From positions 88,816 to 152,815 of the forward strand of contig NZ_JANQTA010000018.1 in assembly GCF_028278985.1 (NCBI RefSeq): a stretch of DNA of 64,000 nt. Direction: 5' to 3'. Of the stretch, positions 48,954 to 57,653 are shown one piece after another. Below the pieces are notes generated by a model, which saw only the letters and a program-made list of their open reading frames with translations, made no database searches and was not told where the DNA came from. The first letter of the stretch is position 1, and every line of letters starts with the position of its first letter. This stretch comes from Candidatus Nitrosopumilus sp. Its GTDB lineage: Archaea > Thermoproteota > Nitrososphaeria > Nitrososphaerales > Nitrosopumilaceae. The translations under genes and the position numbers were made by a program.

Positions 48954-49691
48954 TTAGTTTTGATTGTGTGGGTATTTTTCTTTAGCAGTTTTTGCATAGT
49001 TTGCAATCTGCTCGTCTGAAACTATTTCATACAATCCTGTTTCAGTTTTAATCTGAGCCATTCTAATTTGACTTGAATTTTCTTTGTCTTCACTTGCAAG
49101 ATAAATTCCTGCAGAGGCCAATACAGCTGCATCATCTAATGAAAGATCTTTACTGTAAGTTTTCTCTAAGAAATCTGTTACCTGATCTGAACCAGAACCA
49201 ATTGCAATAGCATCATATGAAATGTAAGTTCCACTAGGATCAGTCAAAAACAATTGCGGCGTTTTGTTAACTACTCCACCTAAAATCAAAGCAACACCAA
49301 AAGGTCTTACTCCTGCATATTGTGTATATTGTTGAGATTGATCTGCTAGATGTTTTGCAATTGTTTCAACTTCAACTGCTTCATCGTAAATCATTTTGTT
49401 ACTTTGTGAGAAAAATCGTGCATTGTCGACTTGACTTCTTGCATCTGGGATGTATCCAGCAGCTGCAACCCCTACATGATCATCAATTTGGAAAATCTTT
49501 TGAGCAACATCTGAAATTTGTAATTTTCTAGTTTTTTCTTCTACTGCAATGACTATTCCATCTTTACATTTTACTCCAACAGCAATAGTCCCTCTTCTGA
49601 CTGTTTCAATAGCATATTCTACTTGGTATAGTCTACCGTCTGGTGAGAATACGGTAATTGCTCTATCGTAACCTTGTTGTGCAGGAAGCAT
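48954..49691 (-). CDS. psmA: 20S proteasome alpha subunit
   Basis: 245 residues. The N-terminal GYDRAITVFSPDGRLYQVEY and ETVRRGTIAVGVKCKDGIVI are the alpha-type signature and gate region. Alpha rings open the chamber for unfoldase partners. There is no catalytic Thr, as expected for alpha. A TATA-like CTTTAAATT lies about 25 bases upstream. The SPOUT gene follows after 31 bases, an archaeal arrangement. Confidence 0.96.
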   Translation of the reverse strand: MLPAQQGYDRAITVFSPDGRLYQVEYAIETVRRGTIAVGVKCKDGIVIAVEEKTRKLQISDVAQKIFQIDDHVGVAAAGYIPDARSQVDNARFFSQSNKMIYDEAVEVETIAKHLADQSQQYTQYAGVRPFGVALILGGVVNKTPQLFLTDPSGTYISYDAIAIGSGSDQVTDFLEKTYSKDLSLDDAAVLASAGIYLASEDKENSSQIRMAQIKTETGLYEIVSDEQIANYAKTAKEKYPHNQN

Positions 49692-49831
49692 TTAATTCAA
49701 ATGCTTTTGAAGTTTAATTTAAAGTCTGCTCATAATCTGAAATCAATATTTTCAAGATCGGAGCCTGAAAAGAACTGTTTTCCCACTATTTTCTTCGATC
49801 TCTTAAGTAATATTTTGACGTAATCAATGGA

Positions 49832-50224
49832 ATGAATTTTGAAAACCTCTTAACGAGAATAATGAATTCAGATGTTAACATCAGACATAGCATCGTTACA
49901 GATGCTGACGGAAACATACTTGCAACAAATCATCGCGAAGGTGTGACAAATTATCTGTCACCAGAAGAAACTGCAGCTTCATTACAAAGAGCTGCAAGTT
50001 CTTGGAAAGGAAGAAAGGAATTAAGACCAAAAATTGGAGATGGACTATATGCAGTGGCTGCTTTTGAAAAAATTACAAGAATGACTTTTCCTTTAGGGAA
50101 TGATCATTTAATTTTTGTAAGCATGGGCTCTGATACAGTTCGAGCGGATATGCATGAAGGTGGTCAGAAACAAATTGTTGAACATGTGTTAAACATTTTG
50201 AGTCGTGACCCCACCAAAGAATAA
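49832..50224 (+). CDS. DUF6659-type protein
   Basis: A 130-residue paralogue of the protein at 11630. RHSIVTDADGNILATN and ITRMTFPLGNDHLIFVSMGS fit the same roadblock-like pattern. The C-terminal helix is longer. It stands alone, divergent from psmA. Possible role in signalling or polarity is inferred from the fold only. Confidence 0.62.
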   Translation: MNFENLLTRIMNSDVNIRHSIVTDADGNILATNHREGVTNYLSPEETAASLQRAASSWKGRKELRPKIGDGLYAVAAFEKITRMTFPLGNDHLIFVSMGSDTVRADMHEGGQKQIVEHVLNILSRDPTKE

Positions 50225-50298
50225 CCTGAATAGTAATTATTCCCATTTTTTTTGTTTTCAAATGAAAGGTTAATTTTGTCTAGTGATTGTTTTATGGT

Positions 50299-50718
50299 AT
50301 GGAATTCCAAATAGAGTTTTCTGGACATGAAAATATTCGTTCAAATCACCAAAAAACAATTGAAATTACTAAAGAATCTCATCTAACTCCTCAAGGTGAT
50401 TGTATTGTTGGTGTTAATGCTACATCCAGTTGTGCTGATTTACCAGAAGAATTAAAACAAAAATTAAAAAATCCTAATTCAAAAATCATTTTCTCTATAG
50501 GTGTAGATGATGAAGAGTTTGTTGTAATTGGCAGAGGACATCCTGACTTGATATTGACTCATCAAGATGACATTGTAATTAGAAAAAGTGATTTTATTTG
50601 TCCTAGAACGCTTGCAATAAAATGTGATAAAGCATCTGATTTAGTTCCTAGAAAAATGATCTCTTTATTACAAAACCCTTTGGCAAAAGGAATTTTCACT
50701 ATCAAAGTTGAAGAATAA
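50299..50718 (+). CDS. DUF371 family protein
   Basis: 139 residues from the ATG at 50299 (codon 5 of the ORF). FSGHENIRSNHQKTIEITKE, then GDCIVGVNATSSCADLPEEL and GHPDLILTHQDDIVIRKSDF, and TLAIKCDKAS are typical of archaeal DUF371. The function of the family is not known. Standard length. Confidence 0.82.
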   Translation: MEFQIEFSGHENIRSNHQKTIEITKESHLTPQGDCIVGVNATSSCADLPEELKQKLKNPNSKIIFSIGVDDEEFVVIGRGHPDLILTHQDDIVIRKSDFICPRTLAIKCDKASDLVPRKMISLLQNPLAKGIFTIKVEE

Positions 50719-50754
50719 TGAGACAATTTTATACTCTATTTCTTTAGTTCAACT

Positions 50755-50874
50755 ATGGGAAAAAAGACCAATTTTTTCATTTTAGTTCCTTTAGCAACTT
50801 TTGCTGCAATAATCATCGGATTTGGAATGTATAATACAATTTGTAAAAATTCAAACATTCCAATTAGTTGTTAA
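50755..50874 (+). CDS. Small single-pass membrane protein (39 aa)
   Basis: Not in the ORF track. A helix (FFILVPLATFAAIIIGFGMY) follows MGKKTN, then a short tail with two cysteines (TICKNSNIPISC) that could form a disulphide outside. It begins 36 bases after the DUF371 gene. Function unknown. Confidence 0.55.
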   Translation: MGKKTNFFILVPLATFAAIIIGFGMYNTICKNSNIPISC

Positions 50875-50889
50875 AAAAAGAAAGTTTGA

Positions 50890-51273
50890 TTAGCAGTTTG
50901 CTAATGTTTGCCAAACTCCGATAACATTACCTTCAGTATCAGAAACTCTGGCGTACAAACCAAATTCTCCTACTTTGATTGATGGCATGACAATTTTTCC
51001 TCCTGCCGATTCAATCTTTTTTAGATGTTCTTCTACTGAGGGAACATCAATTACGATTACTGGATGCGGTCCTGTAGGATCTTTTGGAAGCATTCCTCCG
51101 TTGATGGCCCCTGGTTCAGTAGGTTTCATCTTCTCATCGGTAGGAGTGGTTGTTACCAAATGATAATCCATTTCTGGGAATTTGTTAATCTGCCACCCAA
51201 AAACATCTTCATAGAACTTTTGTGCTCTACTTTGATCATCATATGGTATTTCAAAGTGTACTACTTTGTTCAT
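50890..51273 (-). CDS. VOC-family (glyoxalase-like) protein
   Basis: A 127-residue protein with two beta-alpha-beta-beta-beta modules: VVHFEIPYDDQSRAQKFYED and PVIVIDVPSVEEHLKKIES, with FGWQINKF and GLYARVSDTEGNVIGVWQ. The N-terminal His and the later Glu positions could bind metal. Similar proteins act in stress or antibiotic resistance, but the substrate is not known. Confidence 0.85.
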   Translation of the reverse strand: MNKVVHFEIPYDDQSRAQKFYEDVFGWQINKFPEMDYHLVTTTPTDEKMKPTEPGAINGGMLPKDPTGPHPVIVIDVPSVEEHLKKIESAGGKIVMPSIKVGEFGLYARVSDTEGNVIGVWQTLANC

Positions 51274-51521
51274 AAATCATATAAATTACTGATAACTGAT
51301 AACTTTTTTTCCAGATTTTAATTCAAAGTAGTTTTCTTTTGTTTACACCAGCATTTGGGAGAGCATTGAAATTTTTGAGTTTTTTGATACATGATTAATG
51401 TTTGAATGCATTTTTAGCATAACTAGATGTGTATATTCATAAAAAACATACAGTAAAAACAATGCTTTGGTAAAATCTGGTTTAGCACGATTCTCTTAAA
51501 TCATTACATTCTTTTCATTTT

Positions 51522-51863
51522 ATGGTAAAACCTACCATTGAATTACCTATTTCAAAAAAACCAACTGATGCAGAATTAAAAAAATTGAAAGATTATTTTA
51601 AAGAAATGCCTGTTAGTGAAATTCTTACTGGGCTTAAATTTGCAAAAAATAGGTGGTCTGCAAAAGATGCTGGCACTTTAAAAGTTGGAAGAAAAAGCAT
51701 TATTCAAAAAGAAGTTCATTCTGTAACTACAGAGCAAGCTCAATGGAGATTAAAAAATTGGAAAATGATGATTGCTAACTATAGAAGACGTGGTTATAGC
51801 TACCCAACAATTTCTCGAATTAAAAAAATCCTAATTCAAAAAAGTAAAAAGAAATCTAAGTGA
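51522..51863 (+). CDS. Basic hypothetical protein (113 aa)
   Basis: A soluble, Lys-rich protein. TDAELKKLKDYFKEMPVSEI begins it and the tail RIKKILIQKSKKKSK is strongly basic, so nucleic-acid binding is possible. The 248-base gap before it is AT-rich and contains a short direct repeat (CTGATAACTGATAAC near 51285) but nothing else. No family recognised. Confidence 0.55.
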   Translation: MVKPTIELPISKKPTDAELKKLKDYFKEMPVSEILTGLKFAKNRWSAKDAGTLKVGRKSIIQKEVHSVTTEQAQWRLKNWKMMIANYRRRGYSYPTISRIKKILIQKSKKKSK

Positions 51864-52212
51864 ATTGAAGATTCCATTTTTTGGACCATCTTCTAATTAG
51901 ATATACTGCTATAGCATATGCAATTCCATTATGAATGATGATAGTTAGAATTGTTAGTTCTGGATTATTTCCTAAAATCGCATAACCCCAATCAAACCCT
52001 GTTTCCTCTGAGAATACTCTTTCATTATACACTGAAGTTTCATCAAGAGGATTTACAACTGCTTGAACTCCTGTTGAAATTGCACCAAAAACAATGAAAA
52101 TCAAAAGATACCATCGTAATCTTTTCACTCTGTAGGATGCAACAATATCCATTATTGGAATAAAACAAAATATGGTTTGCCATGTAAGACTTACAGGACC
52201 TTTTGCAGGCAT
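51856..52212 (-). CDS. Small membrane protein (118 aa)
   Basis: Three hydrophobic segments (about residues 7-24, 32-52, 85-105). A loop with NPLDETSVYNERVFSEETG lies outside. The pattern resembles small thaumarchaeal membrane proteins of unknown role. It overlaps the convergent basic protein gene by 8 bases. Confidence 0.55.
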   Translation of the reverse strand: MPAKGPVSLTWQTIFCFIPIMDIVASYRVKRLRWYLLIFIVFGAISTGVQAVVNPLDETSVYNERVFSEETGFDWGYAILGNNPELTILTIIIHNGIAYAIAVYLIRRWSKKWNLQFT

Positions 52213-52269
52213 GGTGGTATGAATTTATGATTCCTATTTAGGATTACTAACAAATTCTTTGAACGAAAA

Positions 52270-52638
52270 TTATTGTATCCATCCACGCTGTGTTAATTTT
52301 TCAACACTTGAAGATTTCACACATGCAGGTTCTCCTGAAATTTTGAAAACTAGTTCCATTGATTCTTTACATTGGATTTCTGTTGGTGCTACTCCTTGTT
52401 TGATCTGTTTGTGAGGTGCCAAATTCATTATATCTTCTTGCTCTGGTTCCGTGTCTTCTGATTTCATTGATAATTCTTCAGTTAACTCAACAGTTTTTTC
52501 TTCAGCAGGTGCTTTGTTTTTTTCACCAGTAGTCATTGAAAATGTCTCTTCTAATTCTACTGTTTTATCTTCTGAAAAAGCAAGAGGCATACTAAACAGA
52601 ATCATAATTGAAAATAATGAAATTCCAAGTTTTCTCAT
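52270..52638 (-). CDS. Exported protein with thaumarchaeal C-terminal Cys domain
   Basis: 122 residues. The signal peptide is residues 1 to about 22 (MRKLGISLFSIMILFSMPLAFS). Two imperfect repeats follow (EDKTVELEETFSMTTGE and EEKTVELTEELSMKSED). The C-terminal half, QIKQGVAPTEIQCKESMELV and ACVKSSSVEKLTQRGW, is a short two-cysteine module that I have seen at the end of many exported proteins of this group. The module probably makes a disulphide. Role unknown. Confidence 0.65.
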   Translation of the reverse strand: MRKLGISLFSIMILFSMPLAFSEDKTVELEETFSMTTGEKNKAPAEEKTVELTEELSMKSEDTEPEQEDIMNLAPHKQIKQGVAPTEIQCKESMELVFKISGEPACVKSSSVEKLTQRGWIQ

Positions 52639-52705
52639 TATTCTAAAAAAATCTCTCTAGTTTAAAAAGATGTTTTGATCTATAATTTAGATTATTTTGT
52701 AAATT

Positions 52706-53356
52706 CTAAATGAAAATGTCTGTTTTCTTCTCTACAATTTGTTGTTTCAAACTGTCTGGAACATCTGGAATTGTGGATTTTGTTTGTCCTGCAATAACAC
52801 TGTGTGCTTCTTCTAAGATTGCAAGAGTATCTGCATTGGTTTCTGTTCCTACATTGAATGAGTCTTCTAATCCTACTGAAGATCCTGACATAACGTCTCC
52901 AAGAATTTGTGAAAGATCTTGCATTGATGCGTTAGCCTCAGGCATAATTCCACTTAATGATGGACTTAGTCCTTTGATAATTGACATACATGGACTAAGT
53001 GTTACCACTACATCTCCTAATTCTGATACTGTATCTAATCTGAGTTTGATTTGCTCCATGGATAATTTTGCTCCACTGACCATGTTTTTCATTTTTCTTA
53101 CTTGGGCTAATTCCCCTGCATAGGCTTGAGCATAACCATTTTTGTTATTTTTTTGAGCATTTACTATTTTTTCAAAAATTGTATCATGTTTTTTCTGTAA
53201 TTTTTCATTAATTCCTTCTAGTTTTGATATCTGAAATTGTAATTTTTTCTGTGCAAAATCTATCTTGTTTTTTAGAGGCTCATCCGGCTTTACTTTGCCC
53301 ATTACTTTTTGAGAAATGCTTTCCCCACCTGCATTTGTCCAAGAATTGCTTAACAT
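52706..53356 (-). CDS. ESCRT-III-like protein (CdvB paralogue)
   Basis: A 216-residue Snf7-type protein. Residues about 25-140 form the long basic helical hairpin (LKNKIDFAQKKLQFQISKLE, then AQVRKMKNMVSGAKLSMEQI). The acidic helical C-terminal part ends with a proline motif, KSTIPDVPDSL, that resembles the MIM2 element recognised by the MIT domain of the CdvC ATPase. CdvB proteins form the division filaments of these archaea. There is no winged-helix domain, so this is a short paralogue. No cdvA or cdvC gene is nearby. Confidence 0.82.
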   Translation of the reverse strand: MLSNSWTNAGGESISQKVMGKVKPDEPLKNKIDFAQKKLQFQISKLEGINEKLQKKHDTIFEKIVNAQKNNKNGYAQAYAGELAQVRKMKNMVSGAKLSMEQIKLRLDTVSELGDVVVTLSPCMSIIKGLSPSLSGIMPEANASMQDLSQILGDVMSGSSVGLEDSFNVGTETNADTLAILEEAHSVIAGQTKSTIPDVPDSLKQQIVEKKTDIFI

Positions 53357-53450
53357 CCCTAAATTTCCTCATTCTGGCTCCAAATTTTTCTTTTAAAGAA
53401 ATTTGTAACCACAACTAGTGTCACTGGAGTGACAGATAACCGTGGTTACA

Positions 53451-54551
53451 TTATCCAAAGGTATATGTGAATATCTGAAAGCCTTTTCCTACGACATTGA
53501 TTTCCAACTCATGAGTTGAACTTTCATCACTGCTAATGATATTGTATAGGTTTGGTTCAGACACTGAAAGCATACTTGATGATGATAAGTCAGAACCCAA
53601 ATATTTTGGAGGTATGGGTTTTCCGTCAAGTAAAATTTCCAATTCAGCATCTCCCTCAGTAACGATGTTTACCTCTTTTGCATTATACAATAGTTTGATT
53701 GAACCTGTCTCTGAAACTAGTTCCATACTGTCATCATAATTCTTCCATTGTCCTACTGGGTAGAAATTATGCAAATTAATTTTATCAGGTTCTGAATATG
53801 TCACAATTTGCCCTGGTTGAAATCCTTCTTCACTTCCTAATTGATTTCTATTTTGTGCAAACTTGTAACCAAAATACAATTCTGGAGTTCTAAACAATGA
53901 ATGCTCAAACTCTTCAATATCTACTAATGATGCAGCAGATGCAAATTGAATTCCCATTGCTTCAGATCTTTCTTTTAGCAACTGCTGAATAATTTTTTCA
54001 GTTTCTTGATATGCTCCTTCTCCAATATGATCATATCTGATATATCCTTCATGATCTGCAATGTATTTTCTTGGCCAGTATCTGTTTTCAAATGCCTTCC
54101 AAGTTTCCATATCATTATCCATTACAACAGGATAATTGATTCCATGTTTGTCAATTGACATTTGTACATTGTCTGGATTTTTTTCAAATTCAAATTCAGG
54201 TGAATGAATTCCAACAATTAACAATCCCTGATCTGAATATTTATCATCCCATGCAGTAATGTATGGTAAAGTTCTGATGCAGTTAATGCAACTGTATGTC
54301 CATATATCATATAGTACAACTTTACCTTCAACCTCTTTTTCTAATTGTTCAGGTGTAGTATTGAGATAATGTGCAATTCCCACCAAATCTGGTGCCATTT
54401 TGAACCTAGATTTGTCAATTTTACTGATAGTTTCACCAATGGTACTGGTCTGAACCTCTTCATCAAAGGTTGAAAAAACAATACTCATGATTCCAACCGC
54501 AGTTGTAATTGCAATTCCTAAAATCAACGCAGTCTTAAATTCACTTTTCAT
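53451..54551 (-). CDS. Membrane-anchored TlpA/DipZ-like thioredoxin
   Basis: A 366-residue protein. An N-terminal anchor (about 7-28) is followed by a thioredoxin domain with the CxxC C88-I-N-C91 (WTYSCINCIRTLPYI). The segment from about 230 to 366 is beta-rich, like the C-terminal domain of DipZ proteins. The thioredoxin faces outward and would be reduced by the CcdA protein encoded just upstream (4 bases). It may keep copper proteins or cysteines reduced. Confidence 0.87.
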   Translation of the reverse strand: MKSEFKTALILGIAITTAVGIMSIVFSTFDEEVQTSTIGETISKIDKSRFKMAPDLVGIAHYLNTTPEQLEKEVEGKVVLYDIWTYSCINCIRTLPYITAWDDKYSDQGLLIVGIHSPEFEFEKNPDNVQMSIDKHGINYPVVMDNDMETWKAFENRYWPRKYIADHEGYIRYDHIGEGAYQETEKIIQQLLKERSEAMGIQFASAASLVDIEEFEHSLFRTPELYFGYKFAQNRNQLGSEEGFQPGQIVTYSEPDKINLHNFYPVGQWKNYDDSMELVSETGSIKLLYNAKEVNIVTEGDAELEILLDGKPIPPKYLGSDLSSSSMLSVSEPNLYNIISSDESSTHELEINVVGKGFQIFTYTFG

Positions 54552-54555
54552 TTTA

Positions 54556-55290
54556 TCACCCTAACAACAATAATTCATTGAGAAGTGGAAAGTTTGCAAT
54601 ATATGCCAACTGATTTGTAAATACCAAACCTCCTAAGACAATTATGAATCCTCCTAAAATTATGTTATAGTATTTTAGATGTTTACTCATTGAACGAATT
54701 AGTCTATTTGCTCTTGAATAAAATATTCCCATTAGAATAAATGGAATTCCTAATCCTAAAGAATAAACCAATAACAAATTAAATGCAACAGATGGTGTAG
54801 TGGCTGCTAAAGTTAGAATAGTTCCAAGTATTGGGCCTACACATGGTGTCCACCCTGCTGCAAAAGCTAATCCAAAAACAAATGACATTGGATAACTGGC
54901 TTTAGATCTTTTTGGAAAGAATTTTTTCTCCATATTTAATTTACTAATCTTTGTTGAAAGAAGCAAAAATGTTCCAAATCCAATTATGATGATTCCTCCT
55001 ACTTGATTGAATCCTTCAATAAATTCTCCAGAAGAAGTTGATAGAACACTGTTAATGATCACTCCAAATGTTGAGAATACTATTGAAAATCCTAACACAA
55101 AAAATATTGAGTTTAGAATTATGTTAGAACGATTAATTGCTACTGTTTTTGAACCATCATTTTGATTTAGTTCTGAAAGAGTGGTCCCTGAAATATATGC
55201 CAAAAACGCTGGAATCATAGGAAGTATGCATGGAGCAGCAAATGATCCAAGCCCTGCAAGTGCAGCAATACCTAATGTGATTTCAGCCAT
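54556..55290 (-). CDS. ccdA: CcdA/DsbD-type transmembrane electron carrier
   Basis: A 244-residue protein with six membrane helices. The two redox cysteines are in AAPCILPMIPAFLAYISG and GWTPCVGPILGT. It carries reducing power from cytosolic thioredoxin to extracellular thioredoxins. Operon with the TlpA-like gene. Confidence 0.92.
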   Translation of the reverse strand: MAEITLGIAALAGLGSFAAPCILPMIPAFLAYISGTTLSELNQNDGSKTVAINRSNIILNSIFFVLGFSIVFSTFGVIINSVLSTSSGEFIEGFNQVGGIIIIGFGTFLLLSTKISKLNMEKKFFPKRSKASYPMSFVFGLAFAAGWTPCVGPILGTILTLAATTPSVAFNLLLVYSLGLGIPFILMGIFYSRANRLIRSMSKHLKYYNIILGGFIIVLGGLVFTNQLAYIANFPLLNELLLLG

Positions 55291-55386
55291 GTATCAAAAT
55301 CGTAATTTTTGCTTTAAAGCCTTCTTCCATATCTTTCCCCAATCATTATACAATCGATTTTTAATGGGGTTCTGGGTACTCTAATT

Positions 55387-55491
55387 GTGAACAAGCGTTT
55401 TCTAATTGTAGGCATAGTTTTGGGAATTGTAGTCACAATTGCTGTAGTTATAGGCTCTCCTGCTATAGGTGGCTTTGATGCTATGCGATAA
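55387..55491 (+). CDS. Tiny membrane protein (34 aa)
   Basis: Not in the ORF track. GTG start; a hydrophobic helix (FLIVGIVLGIVVTIAVVIG) follows MNKR. It ends one base before the bioF stop on the opposite strand. It has no support beyond its hydrophobic pattern and the start. Confidence 0.4.
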   Translation: MNKRFLIVGIVLGIVVTIAVVIGSPAIGGFDAMR

Positions 55492-56622
55492 TCACATGAA
55501 TTTTGTGTAAGCTTTATCAAAAATATCTAGTGTATCATTGATGTGTTTTTCAGTTAGCCATGCAGTGACAGAGACTCTTAGTCTTGCTTGATTTTTTGCT
55601 ACAGTTGGATATCTAATTGGTTGAGCAAATAACCCCTTTTCAAACAAATATTTTCCAAAATCCATCGCTGTTTTTTCTTTTCCAATAATTATTGGAATTA
55701 TGTGTGATGGTGATTTGATTTCAAATCCTATACTCCTAAGTCCTTTTGATAATTTGTTTGTATTTATTTCTAGTTTTTTTCTTTGTTTTTCTCTATTTGA
55801 TGTAATGCGCTTCAGAGAATGTTCTACAAGAAATGATGGAAGTGCTGATGTATAGATAAATGATTTTGATTTATTGATACATAAATCAATAATGTTATTT
55901 TTTGCTGCAATGTATCCTCCGAATGATCCTAATCCTTTACTTAAACTGCTAATATACAAATCAACTTTCTTTGAAACATTAAAGTGACTTGGAGTACCTT
56001 TACCGTCTTTTCCTACAACAAAATCACCGTGAGCATCATCAACAATTGTAATCGCATTGTGTTTTTCTGAAAGATTTGTAATTTGTTTAAGTGATGAAAA
56101 GTCTCCATCCATACTAAAAATTCCTTCAGTTACAATAAACTTGGTTTTTGCTTTTTGTTTTAGTTTCTTTTCTAAATCTAAAATGTCGTTATGTTTGTAA
56201 ATTACAATCTTTGCATCCGATAGTTTACATGCTTCAATTATACTTGCATGGTTTAATTCATCACTGAAAACAATGTCTCCTTTTTTTGCAATAGTTGAGA
56301 TTGCTCCAAGATTTGCCATATAGCCTGTTGGATAAATCAGACTGTTTTGTTGAGACTTGTGTTTTGCAAGAATTTTTTCTAATTTTTTGTAGGATTCATC
56401 ATTTCCTGATACTAGTCTTGAACTTGATTGTAGTTGTTTGTTTGAAATTTTTGTTGATGGAATTCCTAGATAGTCATTTGAAGACAAATTTAGTAGTTTT
56501 TTACCTTTGATAGTAATCTGTGCCCCTAGAGCCTTACCATACCTCAGGGTTCGATATAGATTATTTTTTCTAATTTGCTCTAATTCTGAATCAATAAAAT
56601 CCAGTTTATGCTTTGAGGCCAA
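55492..56622 (-). CDS. bioF: 8-amino-7-oxononanoate synthase
   Basis: A 376-residue PLP enzyme that condenses pimeloyl-thioester with alanine. LNLSSNDYLGIPS, the LVSGNDESYKKLEKILAKHK region (GS/GN), VDDAHGDFVVGKDGKG and SSLSKGLGSFGG (with the PLP lysine) are all present. It overlaps bioB by 17 bases, which indicates coupling. Near the end of the transcript. Confidence 0.94.
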   Translation of the reverse strand: MASKHKLDFIDSELEQIRKNNLYRTLRYGKALGAQITIKGKKLLNLSSNDYLGIPSTKISNKQLQSSSRLVSGNDESYKKLEKILAKHKSQQNSLIYPTGYMANLGAISTIAKKGDIVFSDELNHASIIEACKLSDAKIVIYKHNDILDLEKKLKQKAKTKFIVTEGIFSMDGDFSSLKQITNLSEKHNAITIVDDAHGDFVVGKDGKGTPSHFNVSKKVDLYISSLSKGLGSFGGYIAAKNNIIDLCINKSKSFIYTSALPSFLVEHSLKRITSNREKQRKKLEINTNKLSKGLRSIGFEIKSPSHIIPIIIGKEKTAMDFGKYLFEKGLFAQPIRYPTVAKNQARLRVSVTAWLTEKHINDTLDIFDKAYTKFM

Positions 56623-57580
56623 TTTTTTCTATCATTTGACGGTCTTTTCCAGCCTCATTTCCGCCCATGGTGAGATATCCTTCAGTAATGATTCCGTTTG
56701 CGCCGCTTTGTAGAAGTTCTTCTCCTGCATCATTTAGTTTTGATTCTCTGCCTCCTGAAATTTTGATTACTGATTCTGGAAGTAAGAATCGTACCACAGA
56801 AAATATTCTAACAATTTCGGAATTTGGCAGATCGGTCTGAAGCTCTAATGGAGTTCCTGGCATTGCAACCAATATGTTAATTGTAACTTCTTCAGGATAT
56901 AATCTTCCAAGCTCTAATGCTAACTCTAATCTTTGCTCTCTTGTTTCTCCTAATCCTATAATTCCACCAGTACATAATTCTAATCCTGCATCTCTTGCTA
57001 TTCCTAACGTTTCTAATCTGTCTTCGTATGTGTGGGTTGTACAAATTTCAGAGAATTTTGATTTTGCAGTTTCTAAATTATGATTGTATCTTTTTACTTT
57101 GAGTTCTTTGAGTTTTTTTGCTTGTTCTGGAGTTAGAAATCCTAAACTACATTCAACACTAATTCCTACTTTATTGTTAATCTCTGAAATAATCTTACAA
57201 ACTTTCTCAAAATCTTTTGGTGATGGTTCTCTCCAAGCTGCTACCAAACAATATGATTCAGCACCCTCTTCTTTGGCTTTTCTTGCTTTTTCTACAACTT
57301 CTTCAGGTTGAGGTAATTGGTATGTTTCAATACCTGTGTCAAAAAATGCTGATTGCCCACAAAATGTACAGTCTTCACTACATGCATTTTTCTTAATGTT
57401 GTTTAGTTGTTCTACATCGACTTTTTTCCCGTTAAAATCTTGTGTAATTTCATTAGCACAAATTGCCAAATCCTTGAGATTCTCTTCAGGAATGTTTAGA
57501 AGTTTTTCTGCTTCTATGGCATTAATGCCAATTCCAGAAAATACCTTTTCTTGACATTCTTTGATAAACTCTAAACTCAT
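56606..57580 (-). CDS. bioB: Biotin synthase
   Basis: A 324-residue radical-SAM enzyme inserting sulphur into dethiobiotin. The SAM cluster is C67-x3-C71-x2-C74 (CSEDCTFCGQ). The further cluster ligands fall in YCLVAAW, VECSLG and the CTGGIIGLGE region. It is the first gene of bioB-bioF and has a TATA-like box and a palindromic operator upstream. Confidence 0.95.
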   Translation of the reverse strand: MSLEFIKECQEKVFSGIGINAIEAEKLLNIPEENLKDLAICANEITQDFNGKKVDVEQLNNIKKNACSEDCTFCGQSAFFDTGIETYQLPQPEEVVEKARKAKEEGAESYCLVAAWREPSPKDFEKVCKIISEINNKVGISVECSLGFLTPEQAKKLKELKVKRYNHNLETAKSKFSEICTTHTYEDRLETLGIARDAGLELCTGGIIGLGETREQRLELALELGRLYPEEVTINILVAMPGTPLELQTDLPNSEIVRIFSVVRFLLPESVIKISGGRESKLNDAGEELLQSGANGIITEGYLTMGGNEAGKDRQMIEKIGLKA

Positions 57581-57602
57581 TGATTTAGTTCAAAATATTC
57601 CA

Positions 57603-57612
57603 TTAATAAAAT
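57603..57612 (-). promoter_or_regulatory. TATA-like box of bioB
   Basis: The minus-strand sequence ATTATTTTATTAATG contains a TTTTATTAAT box centred about 27 bases before the bioB ATG at 57580. It suggests a leaderless bioBF message. Confidence 0.45.
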
Positions 57613-57620
57613 AATTGGAA

Positions 57621-57653
57621 AGGTTAACCTGCTAGGTATAGGGGGGTTAACAG
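57621..57653. promoter_or_regulatory. BirA-like bipartite operator upstream of bioB
   Basis: Read toward bioB the site is CTGTTAACC, 15 bases, GGTTAACCT (plus strand 57653-57621). The arms are inverse copies, and the 15-base spacer equals that of known BirA operators. It lies about 10 bases upstream of the bioB TATA box and touches the bioA stop codon. Its place in the biotin locus supports control by biotin. The regulator gene is not in the window. Confidence 0.6.

Noticed and set aside
49757-49801. Hairpin GATCGGAG...CTTCGATC before the DUF6659-type gene
   Set aside because: Only five contiguous pairs with a long loop and no terminator or box elements; could be chance.
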